Source: an uncultured Bacteroidales bacterium
Lineage (GTDB): Bacteria; Bacteroidota; Bacteroidia; Bacteroidales; Lentimicrobiaceae
Direction of reading: 5' to 3'
Assembly: GCA_937894795.1 (NCBI GenBank)
Contig: CALCQV010000035.1
Location: 1 to 19,947 of the forward strand
Length of the DNA: 19,947 nucleotides
Shown one piece after another: positions 12,975 through 19,947 of this stretch. The position numbers were made by a program, and so were the translations under genes. The notes under the pieces are model-generated. The model did no database searches and had not been told where the DNA came from. It worked only from the letters and a program-made list of their open reading frames with translations. Position 1 is the stretch's first letter, and each line of letters opens with the position of its first letter.

Positions 12975-14882
12975 TTATCGCCACTTATATAGATCCTCAC
13001 CTATCATGATTATGTTCTTGTTGTCAACCAGCCATTTTATGGCTTTGATAACCTTTTCCTCATTTACTGTATCACAGGCATCAATCAACTGACTAATAGT
13101 CAGTTGATTTACCTGTAGCAATGGTTTGATGATATCAACAATACTATTATAATCCTTCTCTTTCAGAACATTCTTATTTGTTTCCAAACAGACATCACAA
13201 GTTCCACAGGGATAGGTGTTTTGTCCAAAATAACCAACAAGGTACTGACTTCGGCATTGGGTTTCAGATGAAGCATATTCTATCATTGCCAATTGACGCC
13301 TCTCTGTCTCTTCCTTTCTTTTCAGGTAATTTACCGGAGAAATGGTGAGATGATCAGCCTTTACCAATTCACTGATAAAAGTTAACTGGGGTTTATCAGA
13401 TACAGGAAAATAAGAAATTATACCCATCCTGTCCATTTTCTTAAGCATCTCAATGATAATCAGCTCTTTTGTTTCAAGACGACGGGCTAATTCCGCCTCA
13501 TATATAGGAGCAGGTTCAGTAAAGGACCCTCCATACGATCTTTGCATGGTTTTGATAAGTATATCAAATTCAACATTTTCTACCTGGAATTTATATAGGT
13601 CTTGCTTATTTACAGTAAAAATAAACCGTGATGAGCTATACATGGCTTCATTAAGCGTAATATAGCCTTCCCTTTCAATAAACTTGAGTGCATTAAATGT
13701 CAATACCTGATTGAAATTGTATGCTTTGGCAAAAGCCGTTATATCCATATCGAATACAAGATCCCTACCGGTACCGATAGCCAGGTCATAATAATTGCCC
13801 AGAGCCTTATAGACCTGTCGAATAAACTCCATTTCAGGATAATTCAGGTCAAGATTTCGTTGTGAATCAAAAATATCAGCATCATCATAAATGAGCACCG
13901 TATATGATTTCTTCCCATCACGGCCTGCTCTCCCGGCCTCCTGAAAATATGCCTCCACTGATTCAGGCAGATCCAGGTGAACTACGGTTCGTACGTCAGC
14001 CTTGTCAATCCCCATTCCAAAAGCATTGGTGCACACAATAATCCTGGTGTATCCATTCAGCCAGTCGTTTTGTCGTTTTTCACGCTCCTTAGGCATAAGG
14101 CCGGCATGATAATAATCAGCACTGATGTTATTCCTGATAAGGAATTCTGCGGTTTCCCTGGTTTTCTTTCTATTTCTTACATACACAATTCCCTGGCCCT
14201 GAACTCCTTTTAGAATACGTAGAAGCTTCTGTAATTTGTTTTCTTCTTTATAGACAACATAAGCAAGATTGGGCCTGACAAAACTTCCCTGAAACAGGTT
14301 TTCCTTTCGGAAATCCAGCTTTTCCTGTATATCCTTAACTACCAAAGGAGTGGCAGTGGCGGTGAGTGCCAACAAAGGAATACCAGGAAAGAATGGTCGT
14401 ATTTCTGCAATTCTTAGATAGGTTGGTCTGAAATCATAACCCCATTGTGATATACAATGAGCCTCATCTACCACAATCAAACTGATATTGCAATGACTCA
14501 ATATCTCTCTAAAGAACTCGGAGACCAGGCGTTCAGGTGAAATATAGAGAAACTTAGTATTGGCATGCATCACATGGTTTATAGCAAGCTCCGTTTCTCT
14601 GGTCGACATACCGGAGTATATAGCCTCAGCAGGTATCTGATACTTTCGCAGTCGTTCTACCTGATCCTTCATCAAGGCTATTAAAGGCGTAATAACTAAA
14701 GTGATTCCCTTAAAATATAATCCGGGGACCTGGAAGCAAATTGATTTCCCACCTCCGGTTGATAGAAGGGCTAGGGTATCCCGGCCCTCAAGTACTGATT
14801 TGATAATATCCTCCTGGAGTGGTCTGAATTTTGAGAATCCCCAATATTTAAACAATATCTCATGAATATTCTCTTCAGGCAT
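12975..14882 (-). CDS. recQ: RecQ-family ATP-dependent DNA helicase
   Basis: A 635-residue 3'-5' DNA helicase. Motif 0 is FRPLQEDII (19-27), Walker A STGGGKS (41-47), DEAH 139-142, TATAT 174-178 and motif VI QEAGRAGRDG (314-323). Four cysteines, C543, C559, C562 and C565 (CGTCDVC region), form the RecQ zinc site. About 160 residues more than in E. coli RecQ separate the helicase core from this site; this segment looks winged-helix-like in parts. A short C-terminal domain of about 65 residues follows, and no standard HRDC domain is obvious. This is the long-spacer RecQ type I associate with Bacteroidota. It is the first gene of an operon with the alkyl-base glycosylase, pointing to DNA repair and recombination restart. 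Confidence 0.94.
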   Translation of the reverse strand: MPEENIHEILFKYWGFSKFRPLQEDIIKSVLEGRDTLALLSTGGGKSICFQVPGLYFKGITLVITPLIALMKDQVERLRKYQIPAEAIYSGMSTRETELAINHVMHANTKFLYISPERLVSEFFREILSHCNISLIVVDEAHCISQWGYDFRPTYLRIAEIRPFFPGIPLLALTATATPLVVKDIQEKLDFRKENLFQGSFVRPNLAYVVYKEENKLQKLLRILKGVQGQGIVYVRNRKKTRETAEFLIRNNISADYYHAGLMPKEREKRQNDWLNGYTRIIVCTNAFGMGIDKADVRTVVHLDLPESVEAYFQEAGRAGRDGKKSYTVLIYDDADIFDSQRNLDLNYPEMEFIRQVYKALGNYYDLAIGTGRDLVFDMDITAFAKAYNFNQVLTFNALKFIEREGYITLNEAMYSSSRFIFTVNKQDLYKFQVENVEFDILIKTMQRSYGGSFTEPAPIYEAELARRLETKELIIIEMLKKMDRMGIISYFPVSDKPQLTFISELVKADHLTISPVNYLKRKEETERRQLAMIEYASSETQCRSQYLVGYFGQNTYPCGTCDVCLETNKNVLKEKDYNSIVDIIKPLLQVNQLTISQLIDACDTVNEEKVIKAIKWLVDNKNIIMIGEDLYKWR

Positions 14883-14936
14883 ATCCCTTTACTTGATTGA
14901 TTATTCCACGATATAAAATTACATCAAATTAAGCAA

Positions 14937-14944
14937 CAAACATA
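14937..14944 (-). promoter_or_regulatory. Probable -7 element of the recQ promoter
   Basis: The minus strand reads TATGTTTG, a full match to TAnnTTTG, 54 bases upstream of the recQ ATG. No -33 TTG is visible at the usual distance. Confidence 0.4.
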
Positions 14945-15046
14945 ATAACACATTTCGTCACGCCGTGCCACTTAAATAATTGCCTTTACTAAACATTGAA
15001 TAATTATAACTGTAATTCAAACTCTCCTGAAGTTGAATAATTGCCC

Positions 15047-15054
15047 TATCTTTG
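15047..15054 (+). promoter_or_regulatory. Probable -7 element of the aroK promoter
   Basis: TATCTTTG matches TAnnTTTG 31 bases before ATG 15086. It lies inside the longest open frame and therefore supports the later start. The -33 element is not evident. Confidence 0.5.
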
Positions 15055-15085
15055 TTGGAATAATGAACTCTTTAATGTAAATTCT

Positions 15086-15598
15086 ATGTCGAAGCCAATT
15101 TTCCTGATAGGCTATATGGGGTGTGGAAAATCAAGTGTAGGAAAGAAACTTGCCAAGCGACTCAAAATAGACTTCATTGACATTGATACCTCCATTGAAC
15201 AGATGACGGGAAAAAGTATAGCTCAGGTATTTGATCAGGAGGGTGAAGACCTGTTCCGTCAACTTGAAAGATCCATACTGGTTTCCTTGTGTTCACGCAC
15301 CAATATTGTTGTTGCTACGGGTGGAGGAGCGCCTTGCTTTTTCGACAACATGATGCTCATGAACAAAAGTGGGACAACCGTCTATATTAAGATGCATCCT
15401 GATTCACTTGCCAGCAGGATTCTGGCTTCTGATACTGAAAGACCACTGGTAAGAAAATTCAGCAAAGAAGAGATGCCTGCATATATTGCTCATCACTTAA
15501 AGGAAAGAGAAGTTTTTTATAATACAGCAAAAATCACCATAAAAGGTGAAAGCCTCAAGATAGAGGAACTTGAATACATACTTCGAAACAGAAGCTAG
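15086..15598 (+). CDS. aroK: Shikimate kinase
   Basis: A 170-residue cytosolic enzyme that phosphorylates shikimate at O3 with ATP in the aromatic amino acid pathway. The P-loop GYMGCGKS is at 9-16. The shikimate-binding D34 lies in DFIDIDTSIE, R58 in LFRQLER, and the glycine turn ATGGGAP at 77-83. The lid motif TERPLV (118-123) has R119, and R141 follows in LKERE. The length is typical of AroK. ATG at 15086 is chosen because a frame beginning with TTG at 15041 overlaps the promoter box and adds residues not seen in the family. It stands alone and ends one base from the converging rlmD. Confidence 0.95.
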   Translation: MSKPIFLIGYMGCGKSSVGKKLAKRLKIDFIDIDTSIEQMTGKSIAQVFDQEGEDLFRQLERSILVSLCSRTNIVVATGGGAPCFFDNMMLMNKSGTTVYIKMHPDSLASRILASDTERPLVRKFSKEEMPAYIAHHLKEREVFYNTAKITIKGESLKIEELEYILRNRS

Positions 15599-15599
15599 T

Positions 15600-17009
15600 T
15601 TACTTTTTTACAAGCAGGCATATATTCTCCACATGATGAGTGTGAGGGAACATATCAATAGGTTGAGTTTTAACGATCTCATAGTCATCAGCCAATAACG
15701 CGACATCTCTGGCCTGTGTTGCCGGATTACAACTGACATAGACAATTTTCATTGGAGCAGCTTTCAGGATGCTCATTACTACTTTTTCATGCATACCAGC
15801 CCTGGGAGGATCCGTAATAATGAGATCAGGACTGCCATGAGTAAGTATGAATTCGTCGTTAAGAACTTTCACCATATCACCGGCAAAAAAAGCAGTATTG
15901 GTGATTCCATTGATGGTTGAATTTATTCTTGCATCTGCCACTGCAGCTTCAACATACTCAATACCAATAACTTTTGAAGCATTTCTGGCAACAAAGTTGG
16001 CAATGGTGCCGGTACCTGTATATAAATCATATACAATCTCGGTACCCGTCAATCCGGCAAATTCACGAACAAGCCTATACATCTGTTCCGCCTGATGAGC
16101 ATTGGTTTGATAGAATGACAAAGGCCCAATTCTGAATTGCAGGTCTTCCATCTTGCCGGTAATATGCGGCTCACCCTTGTAAAGCACCGTCTCCAGGTCA
16201 TTTATAGTATCGTTATGTTTTAAATTAATAACATAGTATAAAGAAGATATCTGCGGAAAAGAATTTACCAGATACGTCATAACATCCTCAATCACTTCTC
16301 TATTATCCGTTCCAAACACCATGATAACCATCAGGTCATCACCTGCATTGCGGATAATGACATTACGAAGCTCACCCTCGAACTTCCTGATGTTATAGAA
16401 TGAATAACCTTTCGATTTTGCAAAACTCCTTAAACCGTTCCTTATAATGTTTGTCGGCTCTGGTTGCAGGTAACATTTATCGATATCAAGTACCCGGTCA
16501 AACATTCCCGGTATGTGAAAACCCAACGCATCCCTGTTCAGCTCATCAGATTGCAAATCAATCTCCTCTGCAGTAAGCCAACGCAAGGAAGAGAATGTAT
16601 ACTCCAGCTTATTCCGATAGTAAAATACATTCTCTGACGGAAGAATGGGAAGAATATCAGGAAATACCAGATGTCCTATTCGTGAAAAACTATCCTTTAC
16701 TTGCTTATGTTTGTAATAGAGCTGTTCATCGTACGACATATTCTGCCATCTGCAGCCACCACAAATCCCAAAATGTGAACATAAAGGCGCAATCCTTTTC
16801 TCAGAATATTTACTGAATCTAATGGCTCTGCCTTCATAGAACCTTCTCTTTTTCGACACTATCCGAACATCACAAACATCACCCGGAATAACAAATGGTA
16901 TAAAAATAACCATGTCATTATATCGTGCTACTGCATTTCCTTCCGCACCTGCATCAAGTATCTCAAGATCTTTTATTATCAGTGGTTCCGTCTTTTCTCT
17001 TTTTCTCAT
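15600..17009 (-). CDS. rlmD: 23S rRNA (uracil-5-)-methyltransferase, RlmD/RumA type
   Basis: A 469-residue enzyme that makes 5-methyluridine in 23S rRNA using S-adenosylmethionine. An N-terminal TRAM RNA-binding domain (about 8-66) is followed by an iron-sulphur set C77, C83, C86 and C179. The SAM-binding motif YDLYTGTGTIANF is at 327-339, DPPRAGMHEKV at 400-410, the nucleophile C427 in YVSCNP, and the general base E461 in HHVENICLL. Q301 in FYQTN fits the conserved substrate region. Position U1939 is presumed from family habit; some members modify U747 or both. I chose ATG at 17007-17009 because the longer frame (to 17054) crosses a promoter box. Confidence 0.92.
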   Translation of the reverse strand: MRKREKTEPLIIKDLEILDAGAEGNAVARYNDMVIFIPFVIPGDVCDVRIVSKKRRFYEGRAIRFSKYSEKRIAPLCSHFGICGGCRWQNMSYDEQLYYKHKQVKDSFSRIGHLVFPDILPILPSENVFYYRNKLEYTFSSLRWLTAEEIDLQSDELNRDALGFHIPGMFDRVLDIDKCYLQPEPTNIIRNGLRSFAKSKGYSFYNIRKFEGELRNVIIRNAGDDLMVIMVFGTDNREVIEDVMTYLVNSFPQISSLYYVINLKHNDTINDLETVLYKGEPHITGKMEDLQFRIGPLSFYQTNAHQAEQMYRLVREFAGLTGTEIVYDLYTGTGTIANFVARNASKVIGIEYVEAAVADARINSTINGITNTAFFAGDMVKVLNDEFILTHGSPDLIITDPPRAGMHEKVVMSILKAAPMKIVYVSCNPATQARDVALLADDYEIVKTQPIDMFPHTHHVENICLLVKK

Positions 17010-17027
17010 TGTGGTTATTTGGAATTG

Positions 17028-17035
17028 CAAAAGTA
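17028..17035 (-). promoter_or_regulatory. Probable -7 element of the rlmD promoter
   Basis: The minus strand reads TACTTTTG, a full match to TAnnTTTG, 18 bases upstream of the chosen ATG. A TTG at 17052-17054 lies 16 bases further upstream, slightly closer than ideal. The box lies inside the longer open frame and so argues for the start at 17009. Confidence 0.55.
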
Positions 17036-17187
17036 CAATAATCAGTAATGCCAATTAGCACAGTAAACCATCTGTTGTTCAGTCATAGATTGTTATTGCA
17101 AATGACTATTCTCCTAAACCAAATAAAAAATCGTTTGTCATTAAAATGGTATATTTAAGAGGCTTAAATTACAACTCAATATGAAAT

Positions 17188-17222
17188 AAAAAAGGCTGGT
17201 TCAAATTGAACCAGCCTTTTTT
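17188..17222 (-). terminator. Strong intrinsic terminator of the SusF-like gene
   Basis: A 15-bp perfect stem (17188-17202 with 17208-17222) with a 5-base loop has A-rich and T-rich flanks, so it can act in both directions. It lies 16 bases past the stop of the minus-strand lipoprotein gene and closes the Sus-type operon. Confidence 0.88.
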
Positions 17223-17237
17223 AAAGAATAGCAGCTT

Positions 17238-18782
17238 TTAGTTCTTTGTTATGGTACAATGACCTCCGGAACCAGCCAGGAATAACTTGATAGTGTAATT
17301 ACCTGCTTCAGCTACAGGAATATTATCACCTCCCGGTGTAAGAGCATTAATATCACCGCCCAGGTTGAGATCCCATGAATCATTTGCTCTGAATTTCATT
17401 GAACCGGCAGTAAGGTCTACTGTAATGGTCATGCAATGATTAGCGGCATCCCAGGTCATATTCTGATCTGAGTCCCATCCACCTGGTGTTGCGTCACCAA
17501 TTAAGCCCCAATGGTTTGCGCTGTAAGTATATGCCCATGGATTACTCAAATCAAGGACGAAATAATAATCAGCTTCCACTGTTACAGGGATATTATCGCC
17601 ACCGGCTGTAAGCACACCGGCGCTTCCGCCATAATTATAATCCCATGAATGGTTAGCCCTGAATTTGAATTCACCGGGTACAATATGCATACCACCAGTC
17701 CAAGTTCTCAGTGCAGGCTCATACATCAAGGCTGTTTCATCATCCCATCCGGAAGGTGAAGCACTACCGATTACTCCCCAGGAAGTTGCTACAGCAGTAT
17801 AAGTTAAGGCAGCTGCATTAATATTAATCTTATAATAACCTGCAGTAGCAATGATATTATCACCTGTTTCAGACAATACGCCGGCACCACCACCATAATT
17901 AGGACCATCCCAATTAGGCTTGGTTGCTATCTTCCACTGATTGGAAGCATTTGCCATGTAAACATAGCCTTCAACATTATCAGGTGCTGCTTCTATACTG
18001 CGTACCTGTGGAGAATTTGCCGGATCCCAATCATTGTATGTATAACCCGGATAACTTGCTGCAACATAGTCGCCCGGCACATACCAGGTTCTGGTTGCAA
18101 CCAGGGTTGTAAATTCAACATCACTTCCATAAGATACACCTACACTGTTTATTGCATAGGCACGCACATGATAGGTTGTTAATCCTGCCAAACCACTTAG
18201 TTTGCTGACGAATTCTCCCATACCTGTACCATCTGCAGTAATGCCGTTAAGTATGGTAGGATTAGCTGTCAAGCCATAGCATAAGCCCTTGGCTGTAACT
18301 TCCGAACCACCGTCGTTGGTTACATTACCACCACCTGTAGCAGTGGTACCGGCAATTTCAGTTATTGCAGCCGTAGTCACTGTTGGCAGTACAGGCAGCG
18401 TGGTAAAACTAAACTCTTCCCCATAGATTGTTCCTCCTGCACCGGTGGCATATGCACGAACATAGTATGTTGTGGCATAATCCAAACCGCTTAGGATTAC
18501 ATTATAGGTTGCATTATCATCAGCTCCTTCATATTTTACAACATTGTTGGAGATAGTTGGATTAGCCTCGGTATTATAACAAACACCTTTTTCAGTAAAG
18601 CCGCCACCTGATGCTACAACGAATCCAATGACCGTAGCTGAATCAGATTTAACATCCAATACCTGAGAGGTAGACAGTGTCGGGTCCAATCGAACATCCG
18701 AGTTTTCCTTAGTACAAGCTGCGACAACCACTGCCGATGTAATAAGGACTGCCAGTATTTTGAATAAAGACAATTTTTTCAT
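17238..18782 (-). CDS. SusF-like surface lipoprotein with two FN3-like domains and three carbohydrate-binding-type modules
   Basis: A 514-residue lipoprotein. The signal peptide ends in a lipobox at C23 (VVAAC). The following TKENSD is charged, similar to Bacteroidota surface-export signals. Two related fibronectin-III-like domains (about 37-128 and 134-227) share GFTEKGVCY/EVTAKGLCY, NPTI and TTYYVRAYA/TTYHVRAYA. Three repeated SusE/SusF-type modules follow (about 231-333, 335-421, 424-514). The last two share the pattern WG-IG-A-P-GWD, KFRAN-SWD-N-GG and GGDNIPV. Such modules bind starch or other glycans at the cell surface in SusE and SusF. The glycan here is unknown. ATG at 18782 is chosen because it starts a clean lipoprotein signal; the longer frame adds 15 residues before it. 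It is last in the operon, followed by a strong terminator. Confidence 0.82.
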   Translation of the reverse strand: MKKLSLFKILAVLITSAVVVAACTKENSDVRLDPTLSTSQVLDVKSDSATVIGFVVASGGGFTEKGVCYNTEANPTISNNVVKYEGADDNATYNVILSGLDYATTYYVRAYATGAGGTIYGEEFSFTTLPVLPTVTTAAITEIAGTTATGGGNVTNDGGSEVTAKGLCYGLTANPTILNGITADGTGMGEFVSKLSGLAGLTTYHVRAYAINSVGVSYGSDVEFTTLVATRTWYVPGDYVAASYPGYTYNDWDPANSPQVRSIEAAPDNVEGYVYMANASNQWKIATKPNWDGPNYGGGAGVLSETGDNIIATAGYYKININAAALTYTAVATSWGVIGSASPSGWDDETALMYEPALRTWTGGMHIVPGEFKFRANHSWDYNYGGSAGVLTAGGDNIPVTVEADYYFVLDLSNPWAYTYSANHWGLIGDATPGGWDSDQNMTWDAANHCMTITVDLTAGSMKFRANDSWDLNLGGDINALTPGGDNIPVAEAGNYTIKLFLAGSGGHCTITKN

Positions 18783-18836
18783 GAAGTTTACTTTTTTAAT
18801 GTTATGTTTTAAACATTCAAATATCATTATGATTAA

Positions 18837-18899
18837 CCCTGGAAGTATACCTTGCCTATGCTTTTAAATAAATCAAAGAAACAAAGTATACCTCCGGGG
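18837..18899 (-). promoter_or_regulatory. Intercistronic hairpin between the SusE-like and SusF-like genes
   Basis: In the minus-strand transcript, CCC+GGAGGTATAC (18886-18899) can pair with GTATACTTCC+GGG (18837-18850). The 10-bp core has a single G-U pair, extended by three G-C pairs across a one-base bulge, and the loop is about 35 bases. The G-U pair is an A-C mismatch on the other strand, so the structure favours the minus-strand RNA. There is no U-tract after it, so a stability or processing element is more likely than a terminator. Confidence 0.5.
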
Positions 18900-18909
18900 A
18901 TTCAACGTT

Positions 18910-19935
18910 TTAGTTTTTAACAATAGTGCAAGTTGCCAATTCACCGGCATCACTGAGAATAGTAAGAGTGATTGTATAATTACCAGCAGATGCGATAGGT
19001 AAATTCGGCCCATCATGAACAAGGTTATCAGGAGTACCACCAAGGTTCCATGCCCAACCGTCGTTCTTCCTGAATTTTATTTCCCCTGCAACCAGGTCAA
19101 TTGTTATTGACCATATACCAGTAGCGGGATTGTAATCCATTTTACTATCAGGTGTGTCCCAACCGTTTGGTGTAGCAGAACCAACCAAACCAATCATATA
19201 AGGATTGATGGCGTAGGTTAGTGTGTTAGTGTTGGCATCCAGTATATACCAGCCATCAGCATCAGGAGCAATGGCAGGACCTGAGGCAACAAGTGCACCT
19301 CCTGCTCCACCATATTCAGTGCCTGAATCGGGATCAGTCAAAGTAAACGGATTTGATGCTTTTAATTTCACATAACCTGAATAAATTCCATTGCCTAATG
19401 GTGATTCTACCTTCTGGTCCATTCCTGAATTGTTGAGAACCAGACGTGGTAAACCATATAGATAGACCTCTGCCGCCTTAATATCAGAAATGTATTCCAT
19501 TGGATGAGCACTGGTACCCAAAGCACCGGTACCTGCATCAACAACCAATACTGCTCTGATTCTAAGATCAATGGATGATGTTGCATCAGCAGGAAGTTTC
19601 TTAAGCAAAATACCATTGAGATCACTAACAGTTATTTTTAATTCATCAACCTTAACAGCAGAAAGTAAAACTGCTACATCCTGAAAGTTATTACCTGCTG
19701 CACATGCTTCAAGGTAATAATTGGCGGAAGCTTCAAACCCCGGATCAACAGGAGTACCGGTAAATACAAGGGTATCTGTGCCATTCGCTCTATCGAGGAT
19801 TAAATTGGGGATTGTGTTTAATGATGGTGGAATCGGATCTTTCAACATAACTGTATTGGTCCCATCTTTCTCACAACTGGTCATCAAACCTATCAACCCT
19901 AGAAGTGCTATATATAAGATAAATTTTCTTTTCAT
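18910..19935 (-). CDS. SusE-like outer-membrane lipoprotein
   Basis: A 341-residue lipoprotein. The signal peptide MKRKFILYIALLGLIGLMTS is followed by C21 (lipobox LMTSC) and EKDG, an acidic stretch like a surface-export signal. An N-terminal Ig-like domain (about 35-133) resembles SusE. Two carbohydrate-binding-type modules follow (about 155-243 and 246-341). The last has IGLVGSATPNGWD, GEIKFRKNDGWAWNLGG and NLPIASAGNYTITL, closely matching the modules of the next gene. In Sus systems SusE sits beside the SusC/SusD importer and helps hold glycans at the surface. The upstream partners are expected beyond the right edge. The start ATG is at 19933-19935, 12 bases from the window end. Confidence 0.85.
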   Translation of the reverse strand: MKRKFILYIALLGLIGLMTSCEKDGTNTVMLKDPIPPSLNTIPNLILDRANGTDTLVFTGTPVDPGFEASANYYLEACAAGNNFQDVAVLLSAVKVDELKITVSDLNGILLKKLPADATSSIDLRIRAVLVVDAGTGALGTSAHPMEYISDIKAAEVYLYGLPRLVLNNSGMDQKVESPLGNGIYSGYVKLKASNPFTLTDPDSGTEYGGAGGALVASGPAIAPDADGWYILDANTNTLTYAINPYMIGLVGSATPNGWDTPDSKMDYNPATGIWSITIDLVAGEIKFRKNDGWAWNLGGTPDNLVHDGPNLPIASAGNYTITLTILSDAGELATCTIVKN

Positions 19936-19947
19936 TGTTTTGAAGTT

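Noticed and set aside
17010..17054. Extended N-terminus of RlmD (MALLIIVLLQF...) that looks like a membrane segment
   Set aside because: It crosses a TAnnTTTG box and adds residues not expected in a cytosolic rRNA methyltransferase.
18843..18893. Direct repeat AAGTATACCT as a mobile-element footprint
   Set aside because: The copies are better explained as the two arms of an RNA hairpin, because GTATAC is self-complementary; no element lies between them.

Overview
The window looks like a chromosomal segment of a Bacteroidota bacterium, most likely of the Bacteroidales/Marinilabiliales type. Four things point there. Several genes are preceded by the Bacteroidota promoter element TAnnTTTG, and two of them also have a well-spaced TTG/TTTG at -33. 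There are two SusE/SusF-type surface lipoproteins. There is a DUF5723-type outer-membrane protein and a ribosomal protein bTHX with the MGKGD start. The DNA is AT-rich and Shine-Dalgarno sequences are weak. I see no phage, insertion sequence, CRISPR array or integrase. Most genes are housekeeping and tightly packed; no gap between genes exceeds about 275 bases.

Layout. 1-1077 is the 3' half of a SNF2-family helicase that enters from the left. 1129-1222 holds a palindromic array of 11-bp-spaced AAGCG/CGCTT boxes. 1350-1424 is tRNA-His on the minus strand with its own terminator. 1588-2808 is a lone OppC/DppC-type ABC permease. It converges on a DUF5723-type outer-membrane protein (2813-4315, minus). 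4589-6012 is a two-gene operon, an unrecognised membrane protein coupled to a rhomboid protease. 6185-6748 is a YqgE/AlgH-type protein (minus).

The most interesting part is 6913-9653: two overlapping genes that look like murL and murD2. MurD2 joins L-glutamate (not D-glutamate) to UDP-MurNAc-L-alanine, and MurL then epimerises the terminal residue to D-glutamate. The pair is a known alternative to glutamate racemase plus classical MurD, worked out in Xanthomonas. Here it is in a Bacteroidota context.

9708-9908 is bTHX (minus), sharing a two-way terminator with murD2. 10075-10755 is a membrane-anchored TPR protein, 10820-11770 is fmt, and 12013-12285 is an HU protein with the clearest promoter in the window. 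12366-14882 is a minus-strand pair, recQ followed by a 3-methyladenine DNA glycosylase. 15086-15598 is shikimate kinase, converging on rlmD (15600-17009, minus). 17238-19935 holds two minus-strand SusF- and SusE-like lipoproteins that share repeated carbohydrate-binding-type modules. A susC/susD pair is expected just past the right edge.

For several genes (TPR protein, fmt, aroK, rlmD, the SusF-like lipoprotein) I use a later start than the longest open frame. In those cases the extra codons run through a promoter or terminator, or precede a clear signal peptide.
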